In this document: piece by piece, positions 53,401-63,128 of the stretch | Layout of the letters: the number at the start of each line of letters is the position of its first letter | Position numbering within the stretch: position 1 is the first letter of the stretch | Translations under genes and position numbers: made by a program | The notes under the pieces: generated by a model | The model's input: the letters and a program-made list of their open reading frames with translations, nothing else | Database searches by the model: none | Told to the model about the DNA's origin: nothing | Source of the DNA: Helicobacter mesocricetorum | GTDB taxonomy: Bacteria; Campylobacterota; Campylobacteria; Campylobacterales; Helicobacteraceae | Assembly: GCF_900198605.1 (NCBI RefSeq) | Contig: NZ_FZPJ01000018.1 | Location: 1-64,000, forward strand | Direction: 5' to 3' | DNA: 64,000 nt

Positions 53401-54091
53401 TGGCTACCAAAGCACCATTAAACAAAATCAAGATAATTTAGCATTAGATTACCTCCCAGCCCTTAAGGCACTTGCTTTTCGATTAAAAGAGCGTTTGCCC
53501 GCAAGTGTGGAATTCTCCGATCTTATATCAATAGGCACTGAAGAGCTTGTAAAACTTGCAAGAAAATATGATAAAAACATTAATGATTCCTTTTGGGGTT
53601 ATGCAAGACCTAGAGTTTATGGGGCAATGCTTGATTATTTAAGAAGTCTTGATTGTGTAGGAAGATATACAAGAAGCTTGATACGAAAAATCGATAAAGA
53701 AATAGCAAAATACTACAATGACTATCAAGAAGAACCCGATAATGCTTACCTAAGTAAAATCTTAGGCGAGGAAGAAGAAAAAATCAAAGAAGCAAGAAAT
53801 GCTAGTGAGATTTATGGGGTTTTGCCCCTTGATGACCAATTAAGCATACAACAAGACGATAGAACTTATAATAAAATCGAAAAAGAGGAGCTTATAGAAA
53901 TTATCCAAGAAGTTTTAGAAAAAACCTCTAAGCAAGAACAACTCTTAATCCAACTCTATTACTATGAAGAACTAAACTTTAAAGAGATTAGCGAAATTTT
54001 AGAGCTTAGTGAATCTAGAATCTCCCAAATCCATAAATCCATAGTTAGGAAGATTCGCCAATATCTTGAACAAAGGGGGATAGATGGCTGA
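53384..54091 (+). CDS. fliA: Flagellar sigma factor FliA (sigma28)
   Basis: This sigma factor of about 235 residues drives late flagellar genes such as flgM. Region 2 contains LKERLPASVEFSDLISIGTEEL near residues 36-57 and FWGYARPRVYGAMLDYLRSLD near 76-96. Region 4 has the helix-turn-helix FKEISEILELSESRISQIHKS near 203-223. ATG at 53384 is used; an upstream ATG at 53348 would overlap the membrane gene further. FlgM, its inhibitor, is in this window, behind a promoter of the FliA type. Confidence 0.94.
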   Translation: MLKTSNGYQSTIKQNQDNLALDYLPALKALAFRLKERLPASVEFSDLISIGTEELVKLARKYDKNINDSFWGYARPRVYGAMLDYLRSLDCVGRYTRSLIRKIDKEIAKYYNDYQEEPDNAYLSKILGEEEEKIKEARNASEIYGVLPLDDQLSIQQDDRTYNKIEKEELIEIIQEVLEKTSKQEQLLIQLYYYEELNFKEISEILELSESRISQIHKSIVRKIRQYLEQRGIDG

Positions 54092-55145
54092 TATATTAAG
54101 TCAAGAAGAAATTGATGCCCTTTTAGAAGTCGTTGATGATGAGGGTGATGAAGCAGAAGAAACGATAGAGAAACCAGCAGTCGTCCAACAAAGACAAATC
54201 ACCCTTTATGACTTCAAGCGTCCCAATCGTGTAAGCAAAGAACAACTAAGAGCCTTTAGAGGAATTCACGATAAAATGGCAAGAGCACTCTCTAGCCAAA
54301 TCTCTGCGATTATGCGCTCTATTGTTGAGATTCAACTCCATAGCGTCGATCAAATGACTTATGGCGAGTTTTTGATGAGTTTGCCAAGCCCAACAAGTTT
54401 TAATGTTTTTTCTATGAAGCCTCTTGATGGGACAGGGGTTTTAGAGATAAATCCTAGCATTGCATTTTCTATGATTGATAGACTTTTAGGGGGTAAAGGA
54501 GACCCTTATGAATCCACGCGTGAATTTAGTGATATTGAGCTAAACTTGCTAGATACTATTTTGCGCCAAATGATGCAGACCCTAAAAGACGCTTGGGGAC
54601 CCGTAACAGAGATTTTTCCAAGCGTTGATGTCAAAGAATCAAGTCCAAATGTCGTCCAAATCGTTGCACAAAACGAAATTGTTATTATGGTGGTAATGGA
54701 AATAATCATCGGACATAGTAGCGGAATGATGAATCTATGCTATCCTGTAATCTCCTTAGAATCCATCCTCTCGCGTCTTGCAAGTCGGGATATTATGCTA
54801 AGTGAGACAAATTCCAAAAAATCTCGAAACAAAGAACTTCAAGCACTCCTTGGAGGGGCTAAAGTAAATGTTACAGCAATGCTAGGAGAGACGAAGCTTA
54901 TGATGAGAGAAATTTTGGAATTAGAAGTCAATGATATTATCAGGCTTGATAGACCAGCAGATGATACAGTAATTGTCAATGTCGATGGTAGAGAGAAATT
55001 CCTAGCAAGTATTGGCTTACATCGTTACCGCAAAACTATCGAAGTGAAAGAAATGATTAAAACAGAAAAAGATCAAGTTAAAGAAATTCTTGAAATGCTC
55101 GAAATACAACGCAAATCAAGAGTTCATGAAATTGAAGATGACTAA
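54084..55145 (+). CDS. fliM: Flagellar motor switch protein FliM
   Basis: This 353-residue C-ring protein binds CheY-P and sets the direction of rotation. The N-terminal CheY-binding motif is LSQEEIDALLEVVD at residues 5-18. The middle GGxG-like domain and the C-terminal SpoA domain (KVNVTAMLGETKLMMREILEL) are complete. It overlaps fliA by eight bases and is followed by fliY after 12. Confidence 0.96.
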   Translation: MADILSQEEIDALLEVVDDEGDEAEETIEKPAVVQQRQITLYDFKRPNRVSKEQLRAFRGIHDKMARALSSQISAIMRSIVEIQLHSVDQMTYGEFLMSLPSPTSFNVFSMKPLDGTGVLEINPSIAFSMIDRLLGGKGDPYESTREFSDIELNLLDTILRQMMQTLKDAWGPVTEIFPSVDVKESSPNVVQIVAQNEIVIMVVMEIIIGHSSGMMNLCYPVISLESILSRLASRDIMLSETNSKKSRNKELQALLGGAKVNVTAMLGETKLMMREILELEVNDIIRLDRPADDTVIVNVDGREKFLASIGLHRYRKTIEVKEMIKTEKDQVKEILEMLEIQRKSRVHEIEDD

Positions 55146-55157
55146 AAGGAGGGGGTT

Positions 55158-55991
55158 ATGCTAAATGACTTTTTAAAACTCATTATTCAAGAAAGTGTTT
55201 CCACGATTGAAGGATTACTAGGACAGGCTCCCGATATTAGTCATATAGAAGCACAAGATGGTAAAAAAGATAATTTTAATCCCCCTTTAGCAAAAATTGA
55301 TATTCAAGCAGATGGAGCACCTTTAGCTCTATTTATATCTGCCAAAACAGGAACTGCCTTAGCAGATATGATGCTAGGAGGAGAGGGAGAATCCAAAGAA
55401 ACAATGGAGAGTGATGATTTAGATGCCACAAAAGAAATTGCCTCCAATATCTTTGGGGCAATTTCTACTGCATTAGGCGGACAAAAAGAACTCCCCAAAT
55501 TAAGCTTTACCATTAATAGCATAGAGTTTATTGAGGGGGATTTAGGACTTGATAATTACCAAGGATTCTATACCTTTGCGTTTAATGTGGGAAATATCCA
55601 AGATTATTTATATTTTGCGCTATCCCCTGCTTTTGAAAAACTCTTTAGCCCCAATGAGGAATCTACTCCACAAGCTGCTTCTAATGATAATGCCAACAAT
55701 AGTGCTTCTGTTGTTTTAAACAATACCGAAATGAAAAATATCAATATGCTTCTTGATATAAGGTTGCAAATAAAAATCCGCATCGGGAAGAAAAGAATGC
55801 TCTTAAAAGATGTGATTGCGATGGATATAGGGAGTGTGGTAGAGCTAAACCAACTAGCCAATGACCCTCTTGAAGTGCTTGTTGATGATAAAGTAATTGC
55901 CAAAGGAGAGGTAGTCATTGTCGATGGAAACTTTGGGATTCAAATCACAGAAATTGCCCCCCAAAAAGACAGAATCGAACAACTACTATAA
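55158..55991 (+). CDS. fliY: Flagellar switch protein FliY
   Basis: This 277-residue C-ring protein has an N-terminal CheC/FliM-like region and a C-terminal FliN/SpoA domain (MLLDIRLQIKIRIGKKRMLLKDVIAMDIGSVVELNQL near 199-235). In Helicobacter FliY functions next to FliM and a separate FliN. A Gly/Asn/Ser-rich linker (STPQAASNDNANNSASVV) separates the halves. It is the last flagellar gene of the cluster; an MBOAT gene follows after nine bases. Confidence 0.93.
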   Translation: MLNDFLKLIIQESVSTIEGLLGQAPDISHIEAQDGKKDNFNPPLAKIDIQADGAPLALFISAKTGTALADMMLGGEGESKETMESDDLDATKEIASNIFGAISTALGGQKELPKLSFTINSIEFIEGDLGLDNYQGFYTFAFNVGNIQDYLYFALSPAFEKLFSPNEESTPQAASNDNANNSASVVLNNTEMKNINMLLDIRLQIKIRIGKKRMLLKDVIAMDIGSVVELNQLANDPLEVLVDDKVIAKGEVVIVDGNFGIQITEIAPQKDRIEQLL

Positions 55992-56000
55992 GGAAATCCT

Positions 56001-57475
56001 ATGATTTTTAGCTCTTATATTTTTATCTTTGCCTTTTTGCCTCTTGTTTTGCTAGGTTTTTATGTTTTAAAGCTTTTTAATCCCCTAAAAGCCAAAATTT
56101 TTTTAATCCTAAGCTCCTTGTTTTTTTATGGTTTTTGGAACATTCTTTATCTTCCACTCCTTTTAATCTCTATCCTAACTAACTACACCCTTGCACATTT
56201 AATATCAAGAAATAGTGGGGGGGGCAACTCTACTTTTATAGCGGAATCTTTTTCAATCTTGGTTTATTAGGATTTTTTAAATACACAGATTTTTTCTTAA
56301 GCACTCTTAATACCATCTTTGAAGCCTCACACGCAAACTTAGAGATTCCATTACCCCATATTTTACTCCCTTTAGCGATTTCTTTTTTCACTTTTCAACA
56401 AATCGCCTTTTTGGTAGATTGTTACAAAGCCCGACATACACTTCCAAAGATAAAAATTAACTTTTTAGACTATTGTCTTTTTATTGCTTTCTTTCCACAG
56501 CTTATCGCCGGTCCTATCGTGCATCATAAAGAAATGCTACCGCAATTTGCTAGATTATTTTCCGCTCAAGCTTACATTACCCTAGAGTGTATCTCCAAAG
56601 GTGTCTTTATCTTTTCGCTAGGATTGTTTAAAAAAGTTTTTATCGCCGATAGTTTTGCTAAGTGGGCAAATGCTGGATTCAAAGTCGTAGAAAATGGAGG
56701 CTTTTTAAATTTCTTTGAATCTTGGGCGACTTCGCTTTCTTATACCTTCCAACTCTATTTTGACTTTAGTGGCTATTGCGATATGGCAATAGGTTTAGCC
56801 CTGCTTTTTGGGATAAAGCTTCCTATAAACTTCAATTCTCCCTATAAATCTTTAAACATCAGTGATTTTTGGAGAAGATGGCATATTACGCTTGGGAGAT
56901 TCTTCAAAAACTATCTATATATCCCACTAGGTGGGAACAAAAGAGGAGTAGCCCTCACTATTGGCAATCTTTTTATCGTGGCTTTTTTAAGCGGATTATG
57001 GCACGGGGCTGGATTTGGCTTTATTATTTGGGGGATTTTGCACGGGATAGCCTTAAGTCTCCATAAACTCTATAACTTATATTGCCCACTATCAAACTCT
57101 CAAAACCTTTTTTACAAAATAGCCTGTTGGTTGGTAACTTTTAATTTCGTAAATATCTCGTGGATATTTTTTAGAGCCCAAAACCTACAAGCTGCTAGTA
57201 ATTTGCTTCAAGGAATGTTTGGACTACTCTGGATAGATTTGCCACAAAAACTTAGAATCCCCAAAATCTTAGAAAACATAGAAGGCAGGAATGATACTTT
57301 GATTTTTTTAGTCTTGGGATTTGTCCTTATTTTTTGCTTCCAAAACAGCACCAAAGCTTTAGAATCCTTTACCCCCAACACCAAAAACGCTCTGCTTACT
57401 GGGGCATTGCTCTATACAGCCCTACTTTCACTTGCCCTCACGCCTTATAGTGAATTTATTTATTTTAATTTTTAG
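56001..57475 (+). CDS. MBOAT-family O-acyltransferase, out of frame at a G8 tract (possible phase-OFF)
   Basis: Two frames make one AlgI/PatA-type membrane-bound O-acyltransferase of about 491 residues. The first runs from ATG at 56001 to a stop at 56270 and the second holds the remainder to 57475. They meet at a run of eight G (56217-56224): nine G would read SRNSGGGQLYFYSGIFFNLG and join both without a gap. The joined protein has about ten helices, FPQLIAGPIVHHKEM, FSGYCDMAIG, DFWRRWHITLGRFFKNYLYIP and GLWHGAGFGF with the family's His. AlgI and PatA proteins move acetyl groups across the membrane to polysaccharide or peptidoglycan. It follows fliY after nine bases and precedes an SGNH-like partner gene. 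As sequenced the enzyme would be inactive. Confidence 0.85.
56217..56224 (+). repeat. Homopolymeric tract G8 in the acyltransferase gene
   Basis: Eight consecutive G occur in codons after Arg-Asn-Ser. Adding one G keeps the long frame open, and eight G leads to a stop at 56270. Poly-G tracts of this kind are the commonest phase-variation switch in Campylobacter and Helicobacter. Confidence 0.9.
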
Positions 57476-57483
57476 GAGACTTT

Positions 57484-58626
57484 ATGAATGCTTACAAAAA
57501 ATACCTACTCATAGCCTTTATAGCTCCTATGCCTTTTATGGCGATTCTTTTTATCATTTTGTATTTCTATGATCCCTTGCAATTTTTTCATAAGCCCTAT
57601 TTTAGGAATACGACCTTTTTTGGGGATATGTATTTTAGCGCAAGAGGCATCATCCAGCACTACAACTTTGATTCTTATATCTTAGGCACTTCGATGCTAG
57701 AAAACACTTCCGCTAAAGAAGCAAAAGAAAAGTTAGGGGGAGAGTGGGTAAATATCTCTTTATCAGGCTCAAGCTACAACCAAAGAGCGGTAATTTTGGA
57801 TTTTCTCTTTAAGATAAAACCCCCCAAAGCCATCATTTATTCTCTGGATTATCTAATAAATCCCTACACACCCCCAACAAGCAGATTTGATTCTATCTAT
57901 GGTGATTCTCCTTTGGAGACTTTTAAGTTTTATTTAAAAAGCCGATTTATCTTATGCGCTATCACTTGGTCTTCTAGCAAAGATTGTGTCGGTAGAGAAA
58001 ACTCCCTCTCCCTTATAGAAACCTCTATTGTGCAATGGAAAGAAATGAGGGAACATCAAGTCCGCTTTAATGGATTTAAGAATTGGATAGACAACAAAGA
58101 TAACCCACAATTAGCAACAACCATTTTAGCCTTGCAAAATAGCGATTTTAAGCCACCAAAAAACCTCCAAGAAATCCCTAATATACAAGAGTGGCAAAAT
58201 CACTTTAAGCAATATGTGTTAAGTTTTGTCGCCAAACATCCTACTACAAAATTTTATTTTATTATCCCTACTTACAGCCGATTATTTTATTTCCTTAATG
58301 AAAACACCCTAGGGGACAATAATGCTTATTTTGCAACTTTCAAAACCACCCTTAAATGGCTCACTAAAGAATTAGAAAAAACCCCCAATGCTACACTTTA
58401 TGGGCTAGATACCCTAGATTATGCCAATCATATAGAAAATTACAGAGACACTACGCACTATCACTGGGATATGAATTCTATGCAGCTTGATGCTATTGCC
58501 AATAAAACCCACAGGCTTGATAGCAAAAATATTGATTCTTATCTTGCAAAAATGTATGAGCAAATCTTAAACTTTGATATGGATTCTCTGATTAAACAAG
58601 TGCAAATCCCAGCAAACCCAATTTAA
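57484..58626 (+). CDS. Membrane-anchored SGNH-hydrolase-like protein, acyltransferase partner
   Basis: This 380-residue protein has one N-terminal membrane helix (residues about 8-28) and a long periplasmic domain. SGNH-type features are YILGTSMLEN near residues 65-74 with the nucleophile Ser70, VNISLSGSSYNQRA near 89-102 with Gly and Asn, and RDTTHYHWDMNSM near 320-332 with the Asp-x2-His pair. MBOAT proteins of the AlgI/PatA type commonly work with such a partner (AlgJ/AlgX, PatB), which takes the acyl group on the outside and places it on a glycan. It begins nine bases behind the MBOAT gene and would be co-transcribed even if that gene is out of frame. Confidence 0.75.
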   Translation: MNAYKKYLLIAFIAPMPFMAILFIILYFYDPLQFFHKPYFRNTTFFGDMYFSARGIIQHYNFDSYILGTSMLENTSAKEAKEKLGGEWVNISLSGSSYNQRAVILDFLFKIKPPKAIIYSLDYLINPYTPPTSRFDSIYGDSPLETFKFYLKSRFILCAITWSSSKDCVGRENSLSLIETSIVQWKEMREHQVRFNGFKNWIDNKDNPQLATTILALQNSDFKPPKNLQEIPNIQEWQNHFKQYVLSFVAKHPTTKFYFIIPTYSRLFYFLNENTLGDNNAYFATFKTTLKWLTKELEKTPNATLYGLDTLDYANHIENYRDTTHYHWDMNSMQLDAIANKTHRLDSKNIDSYLAKMYEQILNFDMDSLIKQVQIPANPI

Positions 58627-58652
58627 AAAAATCTTAATTTTCTTTAGATACA

Positions 58653-59075
58653 ATGCGACCCACAATGGATGCAAAAATAAAAGATTTTGTAAGCAATCAT
58701 CATTTATTGGCTCTTAGTGTGCTAGATAATCAACAAGAAATCTACACCGCAAGTTGCTATTATGCCTTCAATGAAGAGCGTTTGAGTTTGATTTTTAAAA
58801 GTAGCCAAGATTGCAAGCATATCCAACTAGCAAAATCCCATCCAAAAGTTGGCGTTATCATTGCTGAAGATTCTAAAAACCTTCGACTTATTAAAGGATT
58901 GCAAATCAAAGCCCTTTTTAGAGATGCCCAAAAAAGCGAGGTAACACTTTATTACAAAAACTTTCCTTATGCGCTACTTGCAGGAGGAGGGGTTTTTGGG
59001 CTAGATATTTTGTGGGCAAAATACACAGATAACACACTTTTGCTGGAAGATAAGCTAACTTATACGAGAAATTAA
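58653..59075 (+). CDS. UPF0306/YhbP-like flavin-binding-fold protein
   Basis: This 140-residue protein has a split-barrel fold like pyridoxamine phosphate oxidase. The block LSLIFKSSQDCKHIQLAKSHPKVGVII near 46-72 and the C-terminal YTDNTLLLEDKLTYTR match the E. coli YhbP (UPF0306) pattern. The enzyme activity of this family is unknown. A second in-frame ATG at 58665 is possible as start; neither has a strong ribosome binding site. It is followed by mnmA after nine bases. Confidence 0.75.
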   Translation: MRPTMDAKIKDFVSNHHLLALSVLDNQQEIYTASCYYAFNEERLSLIFKSSQDCKHIQLAKSHPKVGVIIAEDSKNLRLIKGLQIKALFRDAQKSEVTLYYKNFPYALLAGGGVFGLDILWAKYTDNTLLLEDKLTYTRN

Positions 59076-59084
59076 GGGAATCTT

Positions 59085-60128
59085 ATGAAAAAAGTTTTAT
59101 TACTAATGAGTGGTGGAGTAGATTCTAGCTATTGTGCGTATTTGCTCCAAAAGCAAGGCTTTAGTGTTTATGGAATCTATCTCAAACTACACGACAAAGA
59201 GGAAAAGCATAACTACTATGTAGCCAATATCAAAAAATGCGCCCAGACTCTAAACTTCCCCTACAAAATCATTGATGAGCGTGAATTATTTAAAAAAGCC
59301 GTTTATGATTATTTTATAGAATCTTACAAACAAGGCTTAACCCCTAATCCCTGCGCAATGTGTAATCCCTTTGTAAAGTTTGGAATAGCCTTTAGACTTG
59401 CTGATGAGCTAGGTTGTAATTATGTCGCAACAGGGCATTACGCACAAATCAAAGATGGAAAAATCGCTCAAGCAGTAGATAGCACAAAAGACCAAAGCTA
59501 TTTTCTCTTTGGAGTAAAGCAAGAATGGATTACTAGAATCCTCTTCCCCTTAGGCGATAAAAAAAAGGAGGAGATTAAGCCCATAGCCCTAAAAGAGCTT
59601 CCTTGGCTTGGCACTTTAGAGACCTATAAAGATTCACAAGAGATTTGCTTTGTGGAAAATTCTTATATTGATGTTTTAAACAAGCATTACAATACCGAGC
59701 AAATAGGCGATGTCTTGGACGAAGAGGGAAACAAGATTGGGACGCACAAAGGCTATATGCAATACACCATTGGCAAACGCAAAGGATTTACTATCAAAGG
59801 TGCGCTTACGCCTCATTATGTATTAAAAATCAATCCAGAAAATAACACTTTGGTTGTAGGTTCTAAAGAATCTTTAGCCACTTCAGAGGTTAAGGCGCTA
59901 AACTTCTCCTTACCCAAAGACTTCTTTGCCAAAAATCAGGCTTTAGATTGTGAAGTTAAAGTGCGTTATAAAAGCCACAAAATACAAGCTACTATCGAAT
60001 TAGATTCTAAAAACAATCAAGAAATCATTATCGCAAAACTCAAAGAACCCGCTTATGGCGTGGCATCAGGACAAGCTTTAGTAATTTATGAACAAGACAA
60101 GGTTTTAGGTGGGGGCTTTATCGTCTAA
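59085..60128 (+). CDS. mnmA: tRNA-specific 2-thiouridylase MnmA
   Basis: This 347-residue enzyme adds sulfur to the wobble uridine of tRNA for Lys, Glu and Gln. The ATP pyrophosphatase loop MSGGVDSSY is at residues 8-16. The active-site cysteine pair lies in NPCAMCN near 92-98 and SQEICFVEN near 187-195, and the tRNA-binding [17 protein letters not shown] near 222-238. Ribosome binding site AGGGA precedes the ATG. Length is a little below the 360-370 of E. coli. Confidence 0.95.
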   Translation: MKKVLLLMSGGVDSSYCAYLLQKQGFSVYGIYLKLHDKEEKHNYYVANIKKCAQTLNFPYKIIDERELFKKAVYDYFIESYKQGLTPNPCAMCNPFVKFGIAFRLADELGCNYVATGHYAQIKDGKIAQAVDSTKDQSYFLFGVKQEWITRILFPLGDKKKEEIKPIALKELPWLGTLETYKDSQEICFVENSYIDVLNKHYNTEQIGDVLDEEGNKIGTHKGYMQYTIGKRKGFTIKGALTPHYVLKINPENNTLVVGSKESLATSEVKALNFSLPKDFFAKNQALDCEVKVRYKSHKIQATIELDSKNNQEIIIAKLKEPAYGVASGQALVIYEQDKVLGGGFIV

Positions 60129-60184
60129 TTGAATACTATATGAGATTGGAAGTTAAAACATTATAGCTTTTGATATTTTTTTGC

Positions 60185-60190
60185 TATAAT
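60185..60190 (+). promoter_or_regulatory. Extended -10 promoter of the Usp gene
   Basis: TTGCTATAAT has an extended -10 TG element, and is followed 32 bases later by the ATG at 60223, behind the ribosome binding site GGGAGG. It separates this gene from mnmA. Confidence 0.6.
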
Positions 60191-60222
60191 AAATTAAGAC
60201 TATAAAAGGGAGGAAACCTACA

Positions 60223-61047
60223 ATGAAGAACCGCATCGCTGTTGCAACGGACTTTTCACAAAATAGCCTCGTAGCTATTTCAAAGGCATTATATTTAGCA
60301 AAAAAATCAAAAGCTACTTTGGATATTGTGCATATCGTAGAGCATTCTATTTTTCACAATCCTAAACAAGACAAAAAAACAGGAAAAGAGGCATTAGCAA
60401 AATTCCTACTTGAACACTTCCCAAATCCAGAAGTTACTATACAAGAGTTTTGCTATGTTGGTCCCATCGTTAAGGGAATCTGCAAACATATAAAAGACAG
60501 AGAATGCAAACTCTTATGCGTGGGTTCAGCAGGAGAGAACCATCATTTAACAGAAATATTACTAGGCTCTACTGCCAAGCAAATCGTGAAAAAATCCCAA
60601 ATGCCTGTGCTAGTAACTAAAAATGAATCCCTGCCAGATTATATCCAAGCCTTTTCCCCAACAGATTTTTCGAACAATTCGCTAAAACTTGCAAAAATCA
60701 CCAAAAAACTATTCGAAAATATAAAAATTACCTTTTACCATATGATTAATCGCCCCTTTGAGATTAGACTAGGGCATTATGGGGCAAATGATGAGCAAAT
60801 CTCAAGATATAATAAAAATGCAGAGGAAAAAGCCAAAGAGCAGTCCAAAAAATTTCTTAAAGAACTTGATAAGAATAATGTCAATATGGTATTAGATAGC
60901 GGAATTTTAACCTATACTCGCCTTTTAAGTGTCGCAGAAAGCAAAAACTCCTCGCTCATTGCCTTGCCTACAGATGGAAAAGTTAGTTTCTTTGCATTAG
61001 ATGTTTTAGAGCATTCTAATCTTGATGTTTTAATTTGCAAATTCTAA
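60223..61047 (+). CDS. Tandem universal stress protein
   Basis: This 274-residue protein has two Usp-like domains. The first (residues 1-140) begins IAVATDFSQNSLVAISKAL, contains LLCVGSAGENHHLTEILLGSTAKQIVKKSQMPVLVTK and so keeps the ATP-type G-x2-G-x9-G(S/T) motif. The second (from about 145) begins IQAFSPTDFSNNSLKLAKI and ends VLEHSNLDVLICKF without the ATP motif. It probably acts in stress survival in the cytoplasm. It stands alone with its own promoter. Confidence 0.88.
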   Translation: MKNRIAVATDFSQNSLVAISKALYLAKKSKATLDIVHIVEHSIFHNPKQDKKTGKEALAKFLLEHFPNPEVTIQEFCYVGPIVKGICKHIKDRECKLLCVGSAGENHHLTEILLGSTAKQIVKKSQMPVLVTKNESLPDYIQAFSPTDFSNNSLKLAKITKKLFENIKITFYHMINRPFEIRLGHYGANDEQISRYNKNAEEKAKEQSKKFLKELDKNNVNMVLDSGILTYTRLLSVAESKNSSLIALPTDGKVSFFALDVLEHSNLDVLICKF

Positions 61048-61060
61048 AAACTAAGGTCTG

Positions 61061-62344
61061 GTGAAAAATCTCTCCCCTCCTTTATTCATTAATGCTAAAG
61101 AGCGCATTGTCTTTGCACTATTTTTAAGCGGTCTTTTAATCTTGTCTCTAGCCTTTAAATACCATCAATTTCATACTTTAAAATCACAAAAAACACCCCT
61201 TATTTATGCTAATGTCTTATCCCAATACACAAAAACAAAAAACTCCAAGAGCTATTTTGTATTAAAACTTCAAACAAAATTTGGAATCTTTTACACAACC
61301 TCCAGAGAAGATTTAAAAGATTTAAAGTATAAAAACATTAGCTTAAGGGTGGTTTTTTCTCAAGTAAGCTTTTTAGACTTCCTAAAGGGCTTTTATGCGG
61401 GAAGCTTTAACCTCACCCTTTTGCAAGGGGAGGATTTTAGAAAACCTATTCGTGATTTCATCGCCAAGCAACACATTTATCCCTTAATGAGTGAATATTA
61501 TCTTTCGCTTTTTCTCTCTGACCCCTTGCCCCTTGCTTGGAGAGAGCTATCACAAAGCTATGGCATCTCTCATCTTTTTGCTATCTCTGGTTATCATATA
61601 GGCATTTTAAGCTTTGTAGGATTTATGGTTTTAAGCCTATTGTATAAACCCTTACAAAAACACTATTTTCCTTATCGGAATTATTACTTTGATATAGGGA
61701 TTTTAGTTTTAACCCTTTTAATCCTTTATTATCTCTTCCTCACGCAATCCCCCTCTTATCTTAGAGCTTTAGCAATGTCTTGTGTAGGCTTTTTTCTCAC
61801 TTTTAGGGGATTAGACTTTTTAAAACTAGAATCCTTTTTTTGGAGCATTGCACTTCTAGTTGCCCTTTTTCCAAGCCTTATTTTTTCTCTTGGTTTTTAT
61901 TTTTCTTGTATGGGGGTGTTATATATTTTCTTATTTTTCAAATATTTTAAAATCCCAAAAAAACTTTGGCACAAATTCCTCTATATCGCATTACTGAATG
62001 CTTCCACCTTTTTATTAATGGGGGTTATTATTTATTATTTCTTTCCTCTTTTCTCCCCTTTATCCCTTTTATCCTTGCTTTTAACACCTCTTTTTAGCCT
62101 CTATTATCCTTGTATGTTATTAGCACATTTTTTTGGATTTGGAGGGATTTTAGACCCCTTGCTTTTAAAATGGCTAAATTTACATATTCCCACTATTACT
62201 TTAACACCTAACCTTTATCTTTTTATTCTTTGTAATGCCCTAACATTATTCGCTATTTTTTATCGTTTGGGTTTTTTTATCCTACTTTTTACCAATATTT
62301 CTTATTATCTTTATGGGGTTTATCATTATTTTGCTATCAATTAA
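61061..62344 (+). CDS. comEC: DNA-uptake channel ComEC/Rec2-like protein
   Basis: This 427-residue inner-membrane protein passes transforming DNA into the cytoplasm. GTG at 61061 is the start, behind AAGG. The competence domain has GISHLFAISGYHIGILSF near residues 169-186 and SYLRALAMSCVGFFLTFRGLDFL near 230-252, with about ten helices. The C-terminal metallo-beta-lactamase nuclease domain of Bacillus ComEC is absent, as in other Campylobacterota. Natural competence is likely in this organism. It converges on tatB and overlaps it by four bases. Confidence 0.88.
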   Translation: MKNLSPPLFINAKERIVFALFLSGLLILSLAFKYHQFHTLKSQKTPLIYANVLSQYTKTKNSKSYFVLKLQTKFGIFYTTSREDLKDLKYKNISLRVVFSQVSFLDFLKGFYAGSFNLTLLQGEDFRKPIRDFIAKQHIYPLMSEYYLSLFLSDPLPLAWRELSQSYGISHLFAISGYHIGILSFVGFMVLSLLYKPLQKHYFPYRNYYFDIGILVLTLLILYYLFLTQSPSYLRALAMSCVGFFLTFRGLDFLKLESFFWSIALLVALFPSLIFSLGFYFSCMGVLYIFLFFKYFKIPKKLWHKFLYIALLNASTFLLMGVIIYYFFPLFSPLSLLSLLLTPLFSLYYPCMLLAHFFGFGGILDPLLLKWLNLHIPTITLTPNLYLFILCNALTLFAIFYRLGFFILLFTNISYYLYGVYHYFAIN

Positions 62345-62754
62345 ACTTTATCTGGGTTTTTAAAGCCTAGAGTTTCTTTTGCAGGGGTAGGCTTAACTTG
62401 TATCTCTTCTTTATCAACAATTAAAGGGGCTTGCGAGGAGGTTTGTGGGGTTGTTTCTTTAGGGGAGGGTTTTTCTTCATAGAAGTCAAGCGAAGAAATT
62501 TCTTTTAAATCCATCTCTTTGGTAAGATTATCTAGTCCTTGGGTAAGGCTATTTTTATAGGCTAACGCCTCTTCTTTAATCTTGCTTAAATTCACTTCCT
62601 TATCTAAACTCTCTTTAGCTTCATTCATTGTTTTTTTGACAGCTTTTAGGAATTTTGCCATATCCACCAAAGCTTTTGGTAATTTTTCAGGACCTAAAAA
62701 AATAATGGCTACCACAGCAATGATGAAAATTTCAAAAAAACCCATTCCAAACAT
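62341..62754 (-). CDS. tatB: Twin-arginine translocase subunit TatB
   Basis: This 137-residue protein (start ATG at 62754 behind GGGAAGG) has the Tat signature MFGMGFFEIFIIAVVAIIFLGPEKLPKAL: a short helix, FLGPEKLP and an amphipathic helix. A Glu-rich C-terminal tail follows. An in-frame TTG or ATG upstream adds five residues of little value. Tat is needed by HydA/HydB and MsrP of this window. The tatC gene is not next to it here. Confidence 0.9.
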   Translation of the reverse strand: MFGMGFFEIFIIAVVAIIFLGPEKLPKALVDMAKFLKAVKKTMNEAKESLDKEVNLSKIKEEALAYKNSLTQGLDNLTKEMDLKEISSLDFYEEKPSPKETTPQTSSQAPLIVDKEEIQVKPTPAKETLGFKNPDKV

Positions 62755-62867
62755 AAATTGCCTTCCCATTTTCTAACTATAAGTTCTGGATTTAGGATTT
62801 TATCGCATTTTGGAATAAAGTGTGCTTAGAAGATATCAAGAAATTAGTTATACAGGAGACATTATTT

Positions 62868-63128
62868 ATGAAAATAGTCTTTATCACAATTCTTTCTTTT
62901 TTGTTATTGCTTGGATTGCAAGGTTGTATTTCTCCTAAGACAGATGCGTTTTTACTAGGTGCAGGAGTGGGTTCTGGGGTTACCTATTATTTCTTAAATG
63001 GTGGTAAGATTGATGGAATTAGCAAAAAATCCCTCATACCAAACAAACAAGAGAATATAATGGATGTTTCTATTCCTGCAGAATTAGAATGGTATTATTT
63101 TGAATCCGAACTCTCTAAGCCTCATTAA
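62868..63128 (+). CDS. Small lipoprotein of unknown function
   Basis: This protein has 86 residues from ATG at 62868, behind AGGAG. The signal peptide MKIVFITILSFLLLLGLQGC ends in a lipobox with Cys at residue 20. The mature part is short and starts SPKTDAFLLGAGVGSGVTYYFLNGG, a Gly-rich hydrophobic stretch reminiscent of the glycine-zipper of small outer-membrane lipoproteins. A longer frame from 62820 lacks a ribosome binding site. Function is unknown. It overlaps the convergent YciI gene by 14 bases. Confidence 0.7.
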   Translation: MKIVFITILSFLLLLGLQGCISPKTDAFLLGAGVGSGVTYYFLNGGKIDGISKKSLIPNKQENIMDVSIPAELEWYYFESELSKPH

